Part shown: one piece after another, positions 1 through 7,307 of the stretch
How positions within the stretch are numbered: position 1 is the first letter of the stretch
Layout: each line of letters opens with the position of its first letter
Source: Pedobacter frigiditerrae
Lineage (GTDB): Bacteria > Bacteroidota > Bacteroidia > Sphingobacteriales > Sphingobacteriaceae
Direction of reading: 5' to 3'
DNA length: 64,000 nucleotides
Assembly (NCBI RefSeq): GCF_004331645.1
Contig: NZ_SJSK01000002.1
Location: 62,001-126,000 of the forward strand
Translations under genes and position numbers: made by a program
The notes under the pieces: generated by a model
Database searches by the model: none
The model's input: only the letters and a program-made list of their open reading frames with translations
Told to the model about the DNA's origin: nothing

Positions 1-637
1 CAAAAGGTTTTTCAGCTGGTTTGGTGTTGTAACTTTCCAATCTTACTTCTTTCCAAATGCCAACGCCCGTTAATTTCGGTCCCCAATCCCAGCCAAAATG
101 AAACTGTGCCTTGCGCACATAAGCTCTTGGATTATCGGGGATAAAAAAAGGTAAATCGGCTTTTGCAATGGCATCAACTTTGTTTTGTGCTGAATAAAAA
201 CGAACTAACAATTGATTGCCTTTTGGTTTAACAAGGCGTTTCACATCAACTGTCCACTGGCGAAACATATTATCCGCCTTTAAAATCAGCTTTCCATTTA
301 AATAAACATCAGCATAGGTATCTAAACCATCGAAAACTAAATCTATATGATTAGAAGCAAGGGTTTGAGCAGAAATATCAAAGTTAGTTTTATAGTCCCA
401 ATTCTCTTTTTCTACCCATTGTACTTTTTTTTCATTGTCACGATAAAATGGGTCTGGTATTAATTTGTTATTTAACAAATCTACATGTACCTCCCCTGGC
501 ACTTTTGCAGGATACCATTTAGCATCATCCTGCTCTTGAAAAACCCAATTGGTGGTTAATTTTTGCTTCAAGGTTTGCGCATCCGCGTTGATGGCGAATA
601 ATAAATATAGAACTATAATTATTTTTAATTTATTCAT
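1..637 (-). CDS. Beta-mannosidase-like GH2 glycoside hydrolase (N-terminal part, cut by window edge)
   Basis: The reading frame starts at an ATG (635-637, minus strand) and stays open to the left edge, so about 212 N-terminal residues are visible. A Sec signal peptide of about 21 residues ends in ADAQ. It is followed by the GH2 sugar-binding jelly roll: WVFQEQDDAKWYPAKVPGEV near residues 30-50, LVFDGLDTYADVYLNG near 120, and FHFGWDWGPK near 190. The GLDTYADVYLNG and HFGWDWGP segments are typical of beta-mannosidases, which release terminal beta-mannose; full-length members are about 800-860 residues. The catalytic domain lies outside the window, so activity cannot be judged. It is codirectional with the fucosidase upstream and separated from it by a hairpin repeat. 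Confidence 0.85.
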   Translation of the reverse strand, partial: MNKLKIIIVLYLLFAINADAQTLKQKLTTNWVFQEQDDAKWYPAKVPGEVHVDLLNNKLIPDPFYRDNEKKVQWVEKENWDYKTNFDISAQTLASNHIDLVFDGLDTYADVYLNGKLILKADNMFRQWTVDVKRLVKPKGNQLLVRFYSAQNKVDAIAKADLPFFIPDNPRAYVRKAQFHFGWDWGPKLTGVGIWKEVRLESYNTKPAEKPF

Positions 638-653
638 ATAATTTAAAAAATAC

Positions 654-723
654 TCCCGCAGATTTAACAGAAAATCGCAGATTATATTTCTTTAAAATCT
701 GCGAAATCCGCAATATCAGCGGG
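654..723. repeat. CCCGC...GCGGG hairpin repeat, copy 1
   Basis: An imperfect inverted repeat of about 70 nt opens with CCCGCAGATTTAACAG and closes with ATCAGCGGG. It contains internal ATCGCAGATT / AATCTGCGA arms. A close relative lies at 2807-2872, and looser relatives lie at 39385-39590. It sits between two codirectional minus-strand genes, so it could terminate or stabilise transcripts. Confidence 0.7.
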
Positions 724-752
724 CTTCAAAAACTGAATTCAATCTACTTTTA

Positions 753-2267
753 TTATTTTGACTTGTACAATCCCAACTCTGTAATCGTTGGATTTAACCT
801 TGATGATAAAATGTTTAACCTCACTTCTTTTGCTACGATAGCTTTAAAACGCAATAGCCTTTTATACCCAATTGTAGTTCCTTGAGTAATCGTTTTCCAA
901 TCGTCCCCATCTTTATATTCTAACACAAACTTTTCTACTCTTTGACCAATGGCAATGTTTTCTTGCAGCGATAAAACATCAAACTCTACTGGTTTTGAAA
1001 AAGTAAGATTTATGGTAGCAGCGGTATCTTTTGGTGAAGCTACATAATAGGTATGTTGACTGCCATCTAATATTGAATTTACATTATTACCATTACTCGC
1101 TTTTAAGCTAGCTTGTTTGGCTATGTTTTCTGCAAATAATTCGTTCCTTAAAAACGACCAGTCTTTTAAGGTTTTGACATCACTTTCGCTTACTAGCCCA
1201 TTTTTGTCTGGCGGAACATTTAATAGCAAAACACTGTTTCTTCCAACGGATGAAAAATAGATATCCATTAATTTTTCTGGCGTTTTCACTTTGTTATCTT
1301 GTTCTGGATGATAAAACCAACCATCACGAATAGATACATCAGTCTCTGCTGGATACCAAACCAAACCTTTAGCATTTAAAATCTTCGAGCGACTACCTAA
1401 ATCCTCACCCATTTTATCACCAGCAGGGACAAAAGCTACTTCCTTTTGAGAATTATCGGCAATTGCCTTTAACATGTTTTCATCTGCAGGTAAAACACTC
1501 CATTCCGTTTCACGCCCATAACCACTTTCGGTTCCTACCCAACGTACATCTGGCCCCATAACTGCAATAGTTGCTGATGGCTGTAATTTTCTAATCAGCT
1601 TGTACCAGTTGGCAAAATCATAAACAGGCTTTTTACCATTTGGTCCGGTTCCGTTTGCACCATCAAACCAAACCTCATCTACTTTACCATAATTGCTTAG
1701 CAATTCGGTTAACTGGTTTACGAAATATTCATTATAAATTTTACTATCACCATAATCTTTATGGTTCCTGTCCCATGGAGATAAATAAACACCAAAACCA
1801 ATCTTATATTCCTTACACGCAGCTGCAACTTCTTTTACCACATCTCCCTTTCCACCTTTCCATGGACTATTCTTAACACTGTGTTCAGTAAATTTACTAG
1901 GCCATAAACAAAAACCATCGTGATGTTTTGCTGTCAAAATAACTTGTTTAAAGCCTGCTTCTTTCATTGTTCTTACCCACTGTCTGGCATCCAGTTTTGT
2001 GGGATTGAAAATCTTAGGGTCTTCCTTTCCATCTCCCCACTCTCTATTGGTAAAAGTATTTACACCAAAATGGAAAAAAGCAGTTAGTTCTAGCTGTTGC
2101 CATCGTAATTGTCTGGTAGATGGTTTTACATTAGCTGCTTTGCGGATTATATCCTCGTGTTTATCCGTTGCTTTAATGATGACTTGATTGCCAGTATTTT
2201 CTTGAGCAAATAGAGAAGAATTAACTAAAACTAGACCAGCAAAAAGAATTGTTTTTATAGATCGCAT
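753..2267 (-). CDS. Alpha-L-fucosidase, GH29, with C-terminal discoidin-like domain
   Basis: This is a secreted 504-residue enzyme predicted to hydrolyse terminal alpha-L-fucose. The signal peptide runs to about residue 21 (SSLFAQ). The GH29 barrel covers about residues 45-370. It shows FFHFGVNTFTNREWGDG near 64-80, the substrate-binding HHDGF at 115-119, and the strand-4 motif VWFDGANG with the expected nucleophile Asp202. A small beta-sandwich of the F5/8-type C (CBM32-like) family occupies about residues 385-500, as in many Bacteroidota GH29 proteins. It lies upstream of the beta-mannosidase-like gene on the same strand, so the two may act on the same glycan. The general acid cannot be assigned from sequence alone. 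Confidence 0.9.
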   Translation of the reverse strand: MRSIKTILFAGLVLVNSSLFAQENTGNQVIIKATDKHEDIIRKAANVKPSTRQLRWQQLELTAFFHFGVNTFTNREWGDGKEDPKIFNPTKLDARQWVRTMKEAGFKQVILTAKHHDGFCLWPSKFTEHSVKNSPWKGGKGDVVKEVAAACKEYKIGFGVYLSPWDRNHKDYGDSKIYNEYFVNQLTELLSNYGKVDEVWFDGANGTGPNGKKPVYDFANWYKLIRKLQPSATIAVMGPDVRWVGTESGYGRETEWSVLPADENMLKAIADNSQKEVAFVPAGDKMGEDLGSRSKILNAKGLVWYPAETDVSIRDGWFYHPEQDNKVKTPEKLMDIYFSSVGRNSVLLLNVPPDKNGLVSESDVKTLKDWSFLRNELFAENIAKQASLKASNGNNVNSILDGSQHTYYVASPKDTAATINLTFSKPVEFDVLSLQENIAIGQRVEKFVLEYKDGDDWKTITQGTTIGYKRLLRFKAIVAKEVRLNILSSRLNPTITELGLYKSK

Positions 2268-2318
2268 ATTTCGGAAATTAATATACAGTTTTTGCTTTAA
2301 TTGAGCAGTAAAAATGTT

Positions 2319-2326
2319 TAGTTTTG
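2319..2326 (+). promoter_or_regulatory. Bacteroidota -7 element (TAGTTTTG)
   Basis: TAGTTTTG matches the Bacteroidota consensus TAnnTTTG and ends 6 nt before the ATG at 2333. The transcript would therefore be leaderless or have a very short leader. It argues that the in-frame TTG at 2324, which lies inside this element, is not the start. Confidence 0.4.
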
Positions 2327-2332
2327 CGCTCG

Positions 2333-2710
2333 ATGAAAATCTGTAAGCAGTTTATAGCCATCTTTCTTTTGGTTGGAATTTTAACCAACTGTTTTAACTA
2401 TTGGATTTTATCATCATCTTATATCCTCAACAAACAATACATTTCTACCGTACTTTGTACCAATAAAGATAACCACGAATTGCATTGTGAAGGTAAATGT
2501 TTCATGGATATTAAATTAAAGGAACTGGACCAAAAGAATAAACACGATCAAGATAATTTAAAACGAATTATTGAAACTGTAGCACCAGTAACGGCTAGCT
2601 TGTTAGCACCAGTTTACGAATTGCCCATTGAAATTTTTGCAATGAATTACCTGCAAAAAAAGCCAATAAAGACTTCCCTCTCTATCTTCCAACCGCCTAA
2701 GCACGCATAA
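2333..2710 (+). CDS. Small Cys-containing membrane or periplasmic protein
   Basis: A 125-residue protein with an N-terminal hydrophobic segment (about residues 6-27, IAIFLLVGILTNCFNYW), either an anchor or an uncleaved signal. Next come LCTNKDN and a C-x3-KC motif (HCEGKCFMDIKLKEL, about residues 50-65) and a charged helix. The ATG at 2333 is preferred over an upstream TTG because a promoter element covers the TTG. I know similar small Bacteroidota proteins with a C..NKD..LHC.GKC pattern only as hypothetical proteins. Its place immediately ahead of the MbnP/MbnH genes makes a metal-related role possible, but this is inference. Confidence 0.7.
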   Translation: MKICKQFIAIFLLVGILTNCFNYWILSSSYILNKQYISTVLCTNKDNHELHCEGKCFMDIKLKELDQKNKHDQDNLKRIIETVAPVTASLLAPVYELPIEIFAMNYLQKKPIKTSLSIFQPPKHA

Positions 2711-2806
2711 CATCTATTTGTTACCTTGAATCGCTGTCTTTTGATAGGCAAATTATCAAGGTCGTTCTTGAATTTTCGTCAAGACTAACTATTCTTATAA
2801 AATTTT

Positions 2807-2872
2807 CCCGCTGATTTAACAGATTGCGCAGATAGACACTTAAAATCTGCAAAATCATATTTATCTGCGGGG
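2807..2872. repeat. CCCGC...GCGGGG hairpin repeat, copy 2
   Basis: The segment runs from CCCGCTGATTTAACAGATT to TTTATCTGCGGGG and has inner arms GCGCAGAT / AATCTGC. It resembles the repeat at 654-723 (shared GATTTAACAG and AAAATCTGC blocks). The region 2711-2933 between the two genes holds this repeat and nothing else that I can identify. Confidence 0.65.
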
Positions 2873-2884
2873 ACCAAATAATAA

Positions 2885-2918
2885 TTGCCAAAATCAAATT
2901 GGCACATTTCTACATTTT
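2885..2918 (+). promoter_or_regulatory. Possible Bacteroidota promoter for the MbnP/MbnH operon
   Basis: TTG at 2885-2887 and TACATTTT at 2911-2918, spaced 23 nt, resemble the -33/-7 elements. The ATG of the MbnP-like gene follows 15 nt later. The last base of the -7 motif deviates from consensus. Confidence 0.35.
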
Positions 2919-2933
2919 TTAAAGTTTCAAACA

Positions 2934-3704
2934 ATGAATACCAAAAATATATCAATCGCACTTTTTGCAATTTTAACCATTGCATTTACTTCTTGCAAAA
3001 AAGATGAAACCGTTAATACAGCCGAAAAAGGAACTTTCGCCTTAGAATTTGAAAATCAGGTAAACGGTGCTCCACTAGTTTTAAACAATCAAAATTACAC
3101 GAATCTCAATGGAGAGAGTTTCAATATTTCTACATTTAAATATTATGTAAGTAATATCAAACTAACCAAAACAGATGGTTCTATTTATGCAATCCCAGAA
3201 AGTTACATCTTAATGGATGCGGCGAAACCAAGTTCTTTATTAAACAATCTTAAAGACATCCCGGCAGGAGATTATGCTAAAATATCTTTTACCATTGGTG
3301 TAGACAAAGAACGGAATTTGGCAGGTGCACAAACAGGTGCATTAGATCCAGCTTTAGGAATGTTCTGGACTTGGAATAGTGGTTACATCTTCGTGAAATT
3401 TGAAGGAACATCGCCACAATCTACAGCGACAGACAAATCATTAACTTTTCATATTGGCGGAATTGTTGACCCAAATAACACCATTAGAACTTTCAGCAGC
3501 GATTTTAGTACTGGAAATCCGCTAAGAATTAGAGCTGATAAAAATCCTCAAGTTCATTTTGTGGTGAATGCTGGAAGTTTATTTAAAGGAAAACAAAAAA
3601 TCAGCTTTGCTAACCTAAACTTTACCATGGGTGGTGCTAATTCTGTAATTGTGGCAGATAATTATGTAAATGGTTTATTCGAATTTGAACACATACACAA
3701 TTAA
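2934..3704 (+). CDS. MbnP family copper-binding lipoprotein
   Basis: A 256-residue lipoprotein (lipobox AFTSC, Cys21). The body resembles the MbnP family: ALEFENQVNGAPLVLN near 37-52, ISTFKYYVSNIKL near 65-78, IGVDKERNLAGAQTGALDPALGMFWTWNSGYIFVKFEG near 121-158, then LTFHIGG. MbnP proteins are periplasmic copper-binding partners of the di-haem enzyme MbnH, which oxidises a conserved Trp of MbnP to kynurenine in characterised systems. Trp145 and Trp147 in MFWTWNSGY are the natural candidates here. The MbnH-like gene follows after 2 nt, and the pairing supports the call. The two conserved Trp are seen; the modification is inferred. Confidence 0.85.
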   Translation: MNTKNISIALFAILTIAFTSCKKDETVNTAEKGTFALEFENQVNGAPLVLNNQNYTNLNGESFNISTFKYYVSNIKLTKTDGSIYAIPESYILMDAAKPSSLLNNLKDIPAGDYAKISFTIGVDKERNLAGAQTGALDPALGMFWTWNSGYIFVKFEGTSPQSTATDKSLTFHIGGIVDPNNTIRTFSSDFSTGNPLRIRADKNPQVHFVVNAGSLFKGKQKISFANLNFTMGGANSVIVADNYVNGLFEFEHIHN

Positions 3705-3706
3705 AC

Positions 3707-4744
3707 ATGAGGCATTTAAAAATATACCTCATACTTATAGCAAGTATGGGGATGTTGTATGCCTGTAGTAAAACTGAAATAGTTAAACCACAAACTGAAG
3801 AAATTCGGTTTGTGGTTCCTAGCAACTTTCCAGATGCGGTATACAAATTCGATGGAAATATCTTAACTAATAATGGCTTTGCTTTAGGCAAAAAACTATT
3901 TTATGATGCTCGATTATCAGCAGATAAATCAATCTCTTGTGGAAGTTGTCACCAACAATTTGCAGGTTTTGCAAACCTAGACCATAAAGTAAGTCACGGG
4001 GTTAACAATTGTTTAGGGAAAAGAAATGCACCTGTATTGTTTAACCTAGCTTGGCAACGCGAATTCTTTTGGGATGGCGGTGCTAAAAACTTAGAAATTG
4101 TACCCATTAATGCCATAACAGATATTTGCGAAATGGGAAGCGACTTAAATACAATCGTCACTTTCTTAAATAACACAGCTCCCTACCCTAGTCTTTTTAA
4201 AGATGCTTTTGGTTCAGCAACCATCAATTCTCAAAATCTTTTAAAAGCTTTAACACAGTTTACAGCAGCGATGGTTTCTGCAAATAGCAAGTATGATAAA
4301 GTGATGAGGAAGGAAACTGTTTTTAATCCTGAAGAACAGCAGGGATATCAATTATTTAAGGATAAATGTGCCAACTGCCATACAGAACCTTTGTTTACCA
4401 ATCTAAATTACATCAATAACGGATTGGATTTAAACAGTGTTGATGAAGGACGTAAAACGATAACGGGTTTAGTTAGTGATAAGGCGAAGTTTAGAGTTCC
4501 AACTTTGAGAAACATCGAATTATCATCGCCATATATGCATGATGGTCGTTTTAATACATTAGAAAAAGTACTAGAACATTATAATGTTGGTGTACAAGCG
4601 AACGAAAATTTAGATGTTTCGCTCTCCAAAGATTCGCAGCTAGGTATTCCGCTATCTAACATTCAAAAACAACAAATTATAAGTTTTTTAAAAACATTAA
4701 CAGATGATGAATTTATCAAGAATAAAATTTTCAGTGAAAATTAA
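3707..4744 (+). CDS. MbnH/MauG-like di-haem cytochrome c peroxidase family protein
   Basis: A 345-residue lipoprotein (LYAC lipobox, Cys20) with two c-type haem motifs: CGSCH at 78-82 and CANCH at 221-225. Other family features are GKKLFYDARLSADKSISCGSCH, RNAPVLFNLAWQREFFWDGG (about 106-125), FRVPTLRNIELSSPYMHDGRF (about 262-282) and LEHYNVG. This is the cytochrome c peroxidase/MauG fold. The immediate linkage to an MbnP gene makes an MbnH-type tryptophan-oxidising role more likely than a peroxidase. The Met in PYMHDG could be a distal ligand of the second haem; that assignment needs alignment. It is translationally coupled to the next gene (41-nt overlap). Confidence 0.85.
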   Translation: MRHLKIYLILIASMGMLYACSKTEIVKPQTEEIRFVVPSNFPDAVYKFDGNILTNNGFALGKKLFYDARLSADKSISCGSCHQQFAGFANLDHKVSHGVNNCLGKRNAPVLFNLAWQREFFWDGGAKNLEIVPINAITDICEMGSDLNTIVTFLNNTAPYPSLFKDAFGSATINSQNLLKALTQFTAAMVSANSKYDKVMRKETVFNPEEQQGYQLFKDKCANCHTEPLFTNLNYINNGLDLNSVDEGRKTITGLVSDKAKFRVPTLRNIELSSPYMHDGRFNTLEKVLEHYNVGVQANENLDVSLSKDSQLGIPLSNIQKQQIISFLKTLTDDEFIKNKIFSEN

Positions 4745-5714
4745 TATTATACTTTTTGCTCTACTTACAATTTCAATAAGCGCTTCCGCTTGTGATATTT
4801 GTGGTTGCTTCATGGGACTAACGCCTTATGATAACCAAAGTAGTTTTGGCTTATTGTATCGATATCGTTCCTTTAGCGGTTATCACGGTCAAAACCATTA
4901 TACTTTTCCAAAAGGTAGTAGTTTCTTCTTTCCAAAAGACGATAAATCAGCTCCATTAACTGGTCACAATAATAATCCAAACGATTATGAATTATACCGA
5001 ACAATGGAAATTAGAGGCAGGTATTTTGTACATCGAAAAATTGAATTAAATGCCATTATTCCTTACAATTCAAACAGCGAACGATATAATGGAAATACCA
5101 TTTCCATTTCTGGAATGGGCGATGTTAATCTTTATGCCGGTTATCACCTGATTAGAAAATTAGACCAATCAACATTTAATCAGCGTTTAATTGTAGGTGC
5201 CGGAGTTAAATTGCCTAGCGGGAAAAATGATATCAAGACTAATTCAGGAATCAAGTATTCTGCTTTAATGCAACCCGGTACGGGTAGTACCGATGGGTTT
5301 GTTTATGCCAATTACTTAATTGGTTATAAAAAATTCGGAATGAGCATTAATACTTCCTATAAAATAAATGGAGAAAACAATGAACAGGAAGGAATTGCCA
5401 ATAGCAGCACAACCTTTTTAAATCTGTTTTACACCCAAAGAATTAGCAAAGAATGGCAGGTAATGCCATCAGTTCAGTTTTTTTACGAAAATTCTGCTGG
5501 TGAAACCTACAAAGGAGTAAAAACTGGCGAACACGAGATGAACAACTTAATGGCGGGTATTGGGGCAGATTTATATTATAAAAATATAGCGTTAAACATA
5601 GGTTTACAAAAAAATGCTTGGCAAGCTAAAACAGACCATCCACAAAGTTCAGCTAAAATTTATTTAGGTATAACCTACAACATTAATCAATTATATTATT
5701 TACTTAAATCTTAA
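4704..5714 (+). CDS. Outer-membrane beta-barrel protein with N-terminal CDICGC motif
   Basis: A 336-residue exported protein. The signal peptide ends near residue 29 (ISASA), so the mature protein would begin with CDICGCF, a di-cysteine motif right at the N terminus. The rest alternates aromatic and polar strands (GLLYRYRSFSGYHG, MGDVNLYAGYHLIRKL, RLIVGAGVKLPSGKND, IALNIGLQKNAWQ), typical of Phenol_MetA_deg-like outer-membrane barrels. Starts at 4704 or 4707 both overlap the end of the MbnH-like gene by about 40 nt, implying one operon. The Cys pair suggests metal or redox contact, but the role (copper passage, anchoring of MbnP/MbnH) is unknown. Confidence 0.75.
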   Translation: MMNLSRIKFSVKINIILFALLTISISASACDICGCFMGLTPYDNQSSFGLLYRYRSFSGYHGQNHYTFPKGSSFFFPKDDKSAPLTGHNNNPNDYELYRTMEIRGRYFVHRKIELNAIIPYNSNSERYNGNTISISGMGDVNLYAGYHLIRKLDQSTFNQRLIVGAGVKLPSGKNDIKTNSGIKYSALMQPGTGSTDGFVYANYLIGYKKFGMSINTSYKINGENNEQEGIANSSTTFLNLFYTQRISKEWQVMPSVQFFYENSAGETYKGVKTGEHEMNNLMAGIGADLYYKNIALNIGLQKNAWQAKTDHPQSSAKIYLGITYNINQLYYLLKS

Positions 5715-5728
5715 CAAATCTTACAGAT

Positions 5729-5759
5729 ATACGTTAAACTTTATTTGGGTTTAACGTAT
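5729..5759. promoter_or_regulatory. Perfect 11-bp inverted repeat ahead of the sco gene
   Basis: ATACGTTAAAC (5729-5739) and GTTTAACGTAT (5749-5759) form a perfect 11-bp inverted repeat with a 9-nt spacer. The right arm overlaps the -7-like element TATGTTTG at 5757-5764. No strong T-run follows, so an operator fits at least as well as a terminator for the upstream operon. Confidence 0.6.
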
Positions 5760-5764
5760 GTTTG
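5757..5764 (+). promoter_or_regulatory. Bacteroidota -7 element (TATGTTTG) for sco-cytochrome genes
   Basis: TATGTTTG fits TAnnTTTG and lies 18 nt before the ATG at 5783. It overlaps the last bases of an 11-bp inverted repeat that could be a repressor site. Confidence 0.45.
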
Positions 5765-5782
5765 TAACCAATTTCAATCATC

Positions 5783-6436
5783 ATGATAAAAATTAAAAAC
5801 ACTATCGCCATCGCTACTTTATTAAGTTTAAGCATTTGCTTTTATGCTTGTAATAGCGATAAAAAATTACCAATTTACGGTCAGCGTGAAGCAAAAATAA
5901 CAAAAGATGCGGATGGAAATGAAAAAGTAGATACCATTTACCAAACCATTCCAAATTTCAAATTCTTAAATCAAGATAGCACTTACTTAACCCAAGATGC
6001 TTTTAAAGGAAAGATATATATAGCAGATTTTTTCTTTACTTCTTGCACCACCATTTGCCCTATCATGCACAGAAATTTGAAAACAGTTTATGATGAATAT
6101 AAAAGCAATCCAGATGTGATGTTTTTATCTCATACCATAGATTTCAAATATGATAAACCTTCAGTTCTAAAAAATTACGCCCAAAAACTTGGTGTTGATA
6201 CTAAAAAATGGCAGTTTGTCTATGGCCCAAAAGAAGAAGTTTATTCATTGGCAGAAAAGAGCTATCTAACTGTTGTTGGAGAGGATAAAACAGCACCAGA
6301 TGGCTATATGCACCAAGGTTGGTTGGTGTTAATTGATAAAGAAAAAAGAATGCGTGGCGCTTATGATGGCACAAAAGAAGAGCAAGTTGCCAAGCTAAAA
6401 GAAGACTTAAAAACACTTATAGCAGAAGAAGAATAA
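5783..6436 (+). CDS. SCO1/SenC family copper chaperone lipoprotein
   Basis: A 217-residue lipoprotein (YAC lipobox, Cys23) with a thioredoxin fold. The copper-binding Cys pair is in TSCTTICPIM (Cys88, Cys92), and the third ligand is His177 in GYMHQGWL. Both match the Sco1/SenC CxxxC...H signature. Sco proteins deliver copper to the CuA site of haem-copper oxidases or act as thiol-disulfide switches in the periplasm. The neighbouring MbnP/MbnH pair upstream and the cytochrome c downstream (stop and start overlap in TAATG) point to a copper and electron-transfer unit. No oxidase subunit lies in the window. Confidence 0.92.
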   Translation: MIKIKNTIAIATLLSLSICFYACNSDKKLPIYGQREAKITKDADGNEKVDTIYQTIPNFKFLNQDSTYLTQDAFKGKIYIADFFFTSCTTICPIMHRNLKTVYDEYKSNPDVMFLSHTIDFKYDKPSVLKNYAQKLGVDTKKWQFVYGPKEEVYSLAEKSYLTVVGEDKTAPDGYMHQGWLVLIDKEKRMRGAYDGTKEEQVAKLKEDLKTLIAEEE

Positions 6437-6858
6437 TGCGCAAAACCATTTTACTTTCTATTTTTTCTTTTATCATTTGCTGTATCATTTATTCCTGCCA
6501 AAATGCAGCAGAAATGGAACAAGCAAAATACCTTTCTGGTGGCAAAGACTTATACATTAAATATTGTCAGAATTGCCATAGTGCCGATGGAGAAGGCTTA
6601 GGTGAATTATACCCTGCATTAACAGACACCGTTTTTTTAAAGAAAAACAAGGATCAACTGGCTTGTATCATTAAATATGGCTCTAATAAACGAATGGTGA
6701 TAAATGGAAAAAAATACGATGGTAAAATGCCCGCATTTAAACAAATAGAAAACATCGATTTAGCTAAAATCATAGTATACATTACCAATTCATTTGGCAA
6801 CAAACAAGGAATGTACAAATTTGAGCAAGTAGCTGATGATTTGGAGAAATGTAAATAG
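6436..6858 (+). CDS. Class I c-type cytochrome, lipoprotein
   Basis: A 140-residue protein with lipobox IIYSC (Cys21), one haem-binding CQNCH motif (44-48) followed by SADGEGLGELYPAL, and a candidate axial Met in GKMPAF (about residue 101). This is a small single-haem electron carrier on the periplasmic side of a membrane. It overlaps the stop codon of the sco gene by one base and is followed by a hairpin with a T-run, so it ends the operon. Its electron donor and acceptor are unknown. Confidence 0.9.
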   Translation: MRKTILLSIFSFIICCIIYSCQNAAEMEQAKYLSGGKDLYIKYCQNCHSADGEGLGELYPALTDTVFLKKNKDQLACIIKYGSNKRMVINGKKYDGKMPAFKQIENIDLAKIIVYITNSFGNKQGMYKFEQVADDLEKCK

Positions 6859-6890
6859 TTTGGAGTTAACGCAAAACTCCAAACTATTTT
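6856..6890 (+). terminator. Rho-independent terminator after the sco-cytochrome genes
   Basis: TAGTTTGGAGTT (6856-6867) pairs with AACTCCAAACTA (6875-6886) around a 7-nt loop, followed by TTTT. The hairpin begins at the stop codon. A second small hairpin (AAGCC TTTC GGCTT) follows at 6891-6904. Confidence 0.7.
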
Positions 6891-6911
6891 AAGCCTTTCG
6901 GCTTAAAAACC

Positions 6912-6919
6912 TATCTTTA
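6912..6919 (+). promoter_or_regulatory. -7 element for RNase P RNA (TATCTTTA)
   Basis: TATCTTTA is one base from TAnnTTTG and lies 7 nt before the first base of the RNase P helix P1, the spacing expected for the start of a non-coding RNA. Confidence 0.5.
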
Positions 6920-6926
6920 CAAAAAA

Positions 6927-7293
6927 ATGCAAGCCGTTCTATCGCCGTATCTTAATGGTAAGGAGGAAAGTCCGGGCAACATAGAGCATCTCGCTTCCTA
7001 ACGGGAAGGCATTTAGGATTGAAAACCTGAATGACGGAATAGTGCCACAGAGAATATACCGCCACGATTTATCGGGGTAAGGGTGAAAACGTGAGGTAAG
7101 AGCTCACGAACTCGCTAAGCGATTAGTGTTTTGGTAAACCCCGGGAGTTGAAAGACCAAATAGGCTAACGCATGTAGGGCTGCTTCGTCCGATGTTAGTG
7201 GGTAGGTCGTTAAAGATAAATGGCAACATTTATATTAGATTAATGATAGAAAACTGATTTATCAGGAACAGAACCCGGCTTATAGGCTTGCAT
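6927..7293 (+). ncRNA. rnpB: RNase P RNA (bacterial type A)
   Basis: The ends pair as helix P1: ATGCAAGCC (6927-6935) with GGCTTGCAT (7285-7293). Conserved blocks appear in order: GAGGAAAGTCCGGGC (CR-I) near 6962, ATAGTGCCACAGAGAATATACCGCC near 7040, GGTAAGGGTGAAAACGTGAGGTAAGAGCTCAC near 7076, AAACCCCGGGAG near 7137, and ACAGAACCCGGCTTATAGGC (CR-V) near 7269. A T-rich stretch (7294-7307) follows as terminator. The RNA is the catalytic subunit that trims the 5' leader of tRNA precursors. Length (about 367 nt) fits the type A class. Confidence 0.95.
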
Positions 7294-7307
7294 TTTTTTC
7301 TTTTTTT

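Noticed and set aside
2785..2985. Minus-strand frame of 66 residues
   Set aside because: It covers the hairpin repeat and the promoter and start of the MbnP-like gene on the other strand; no coding signal.
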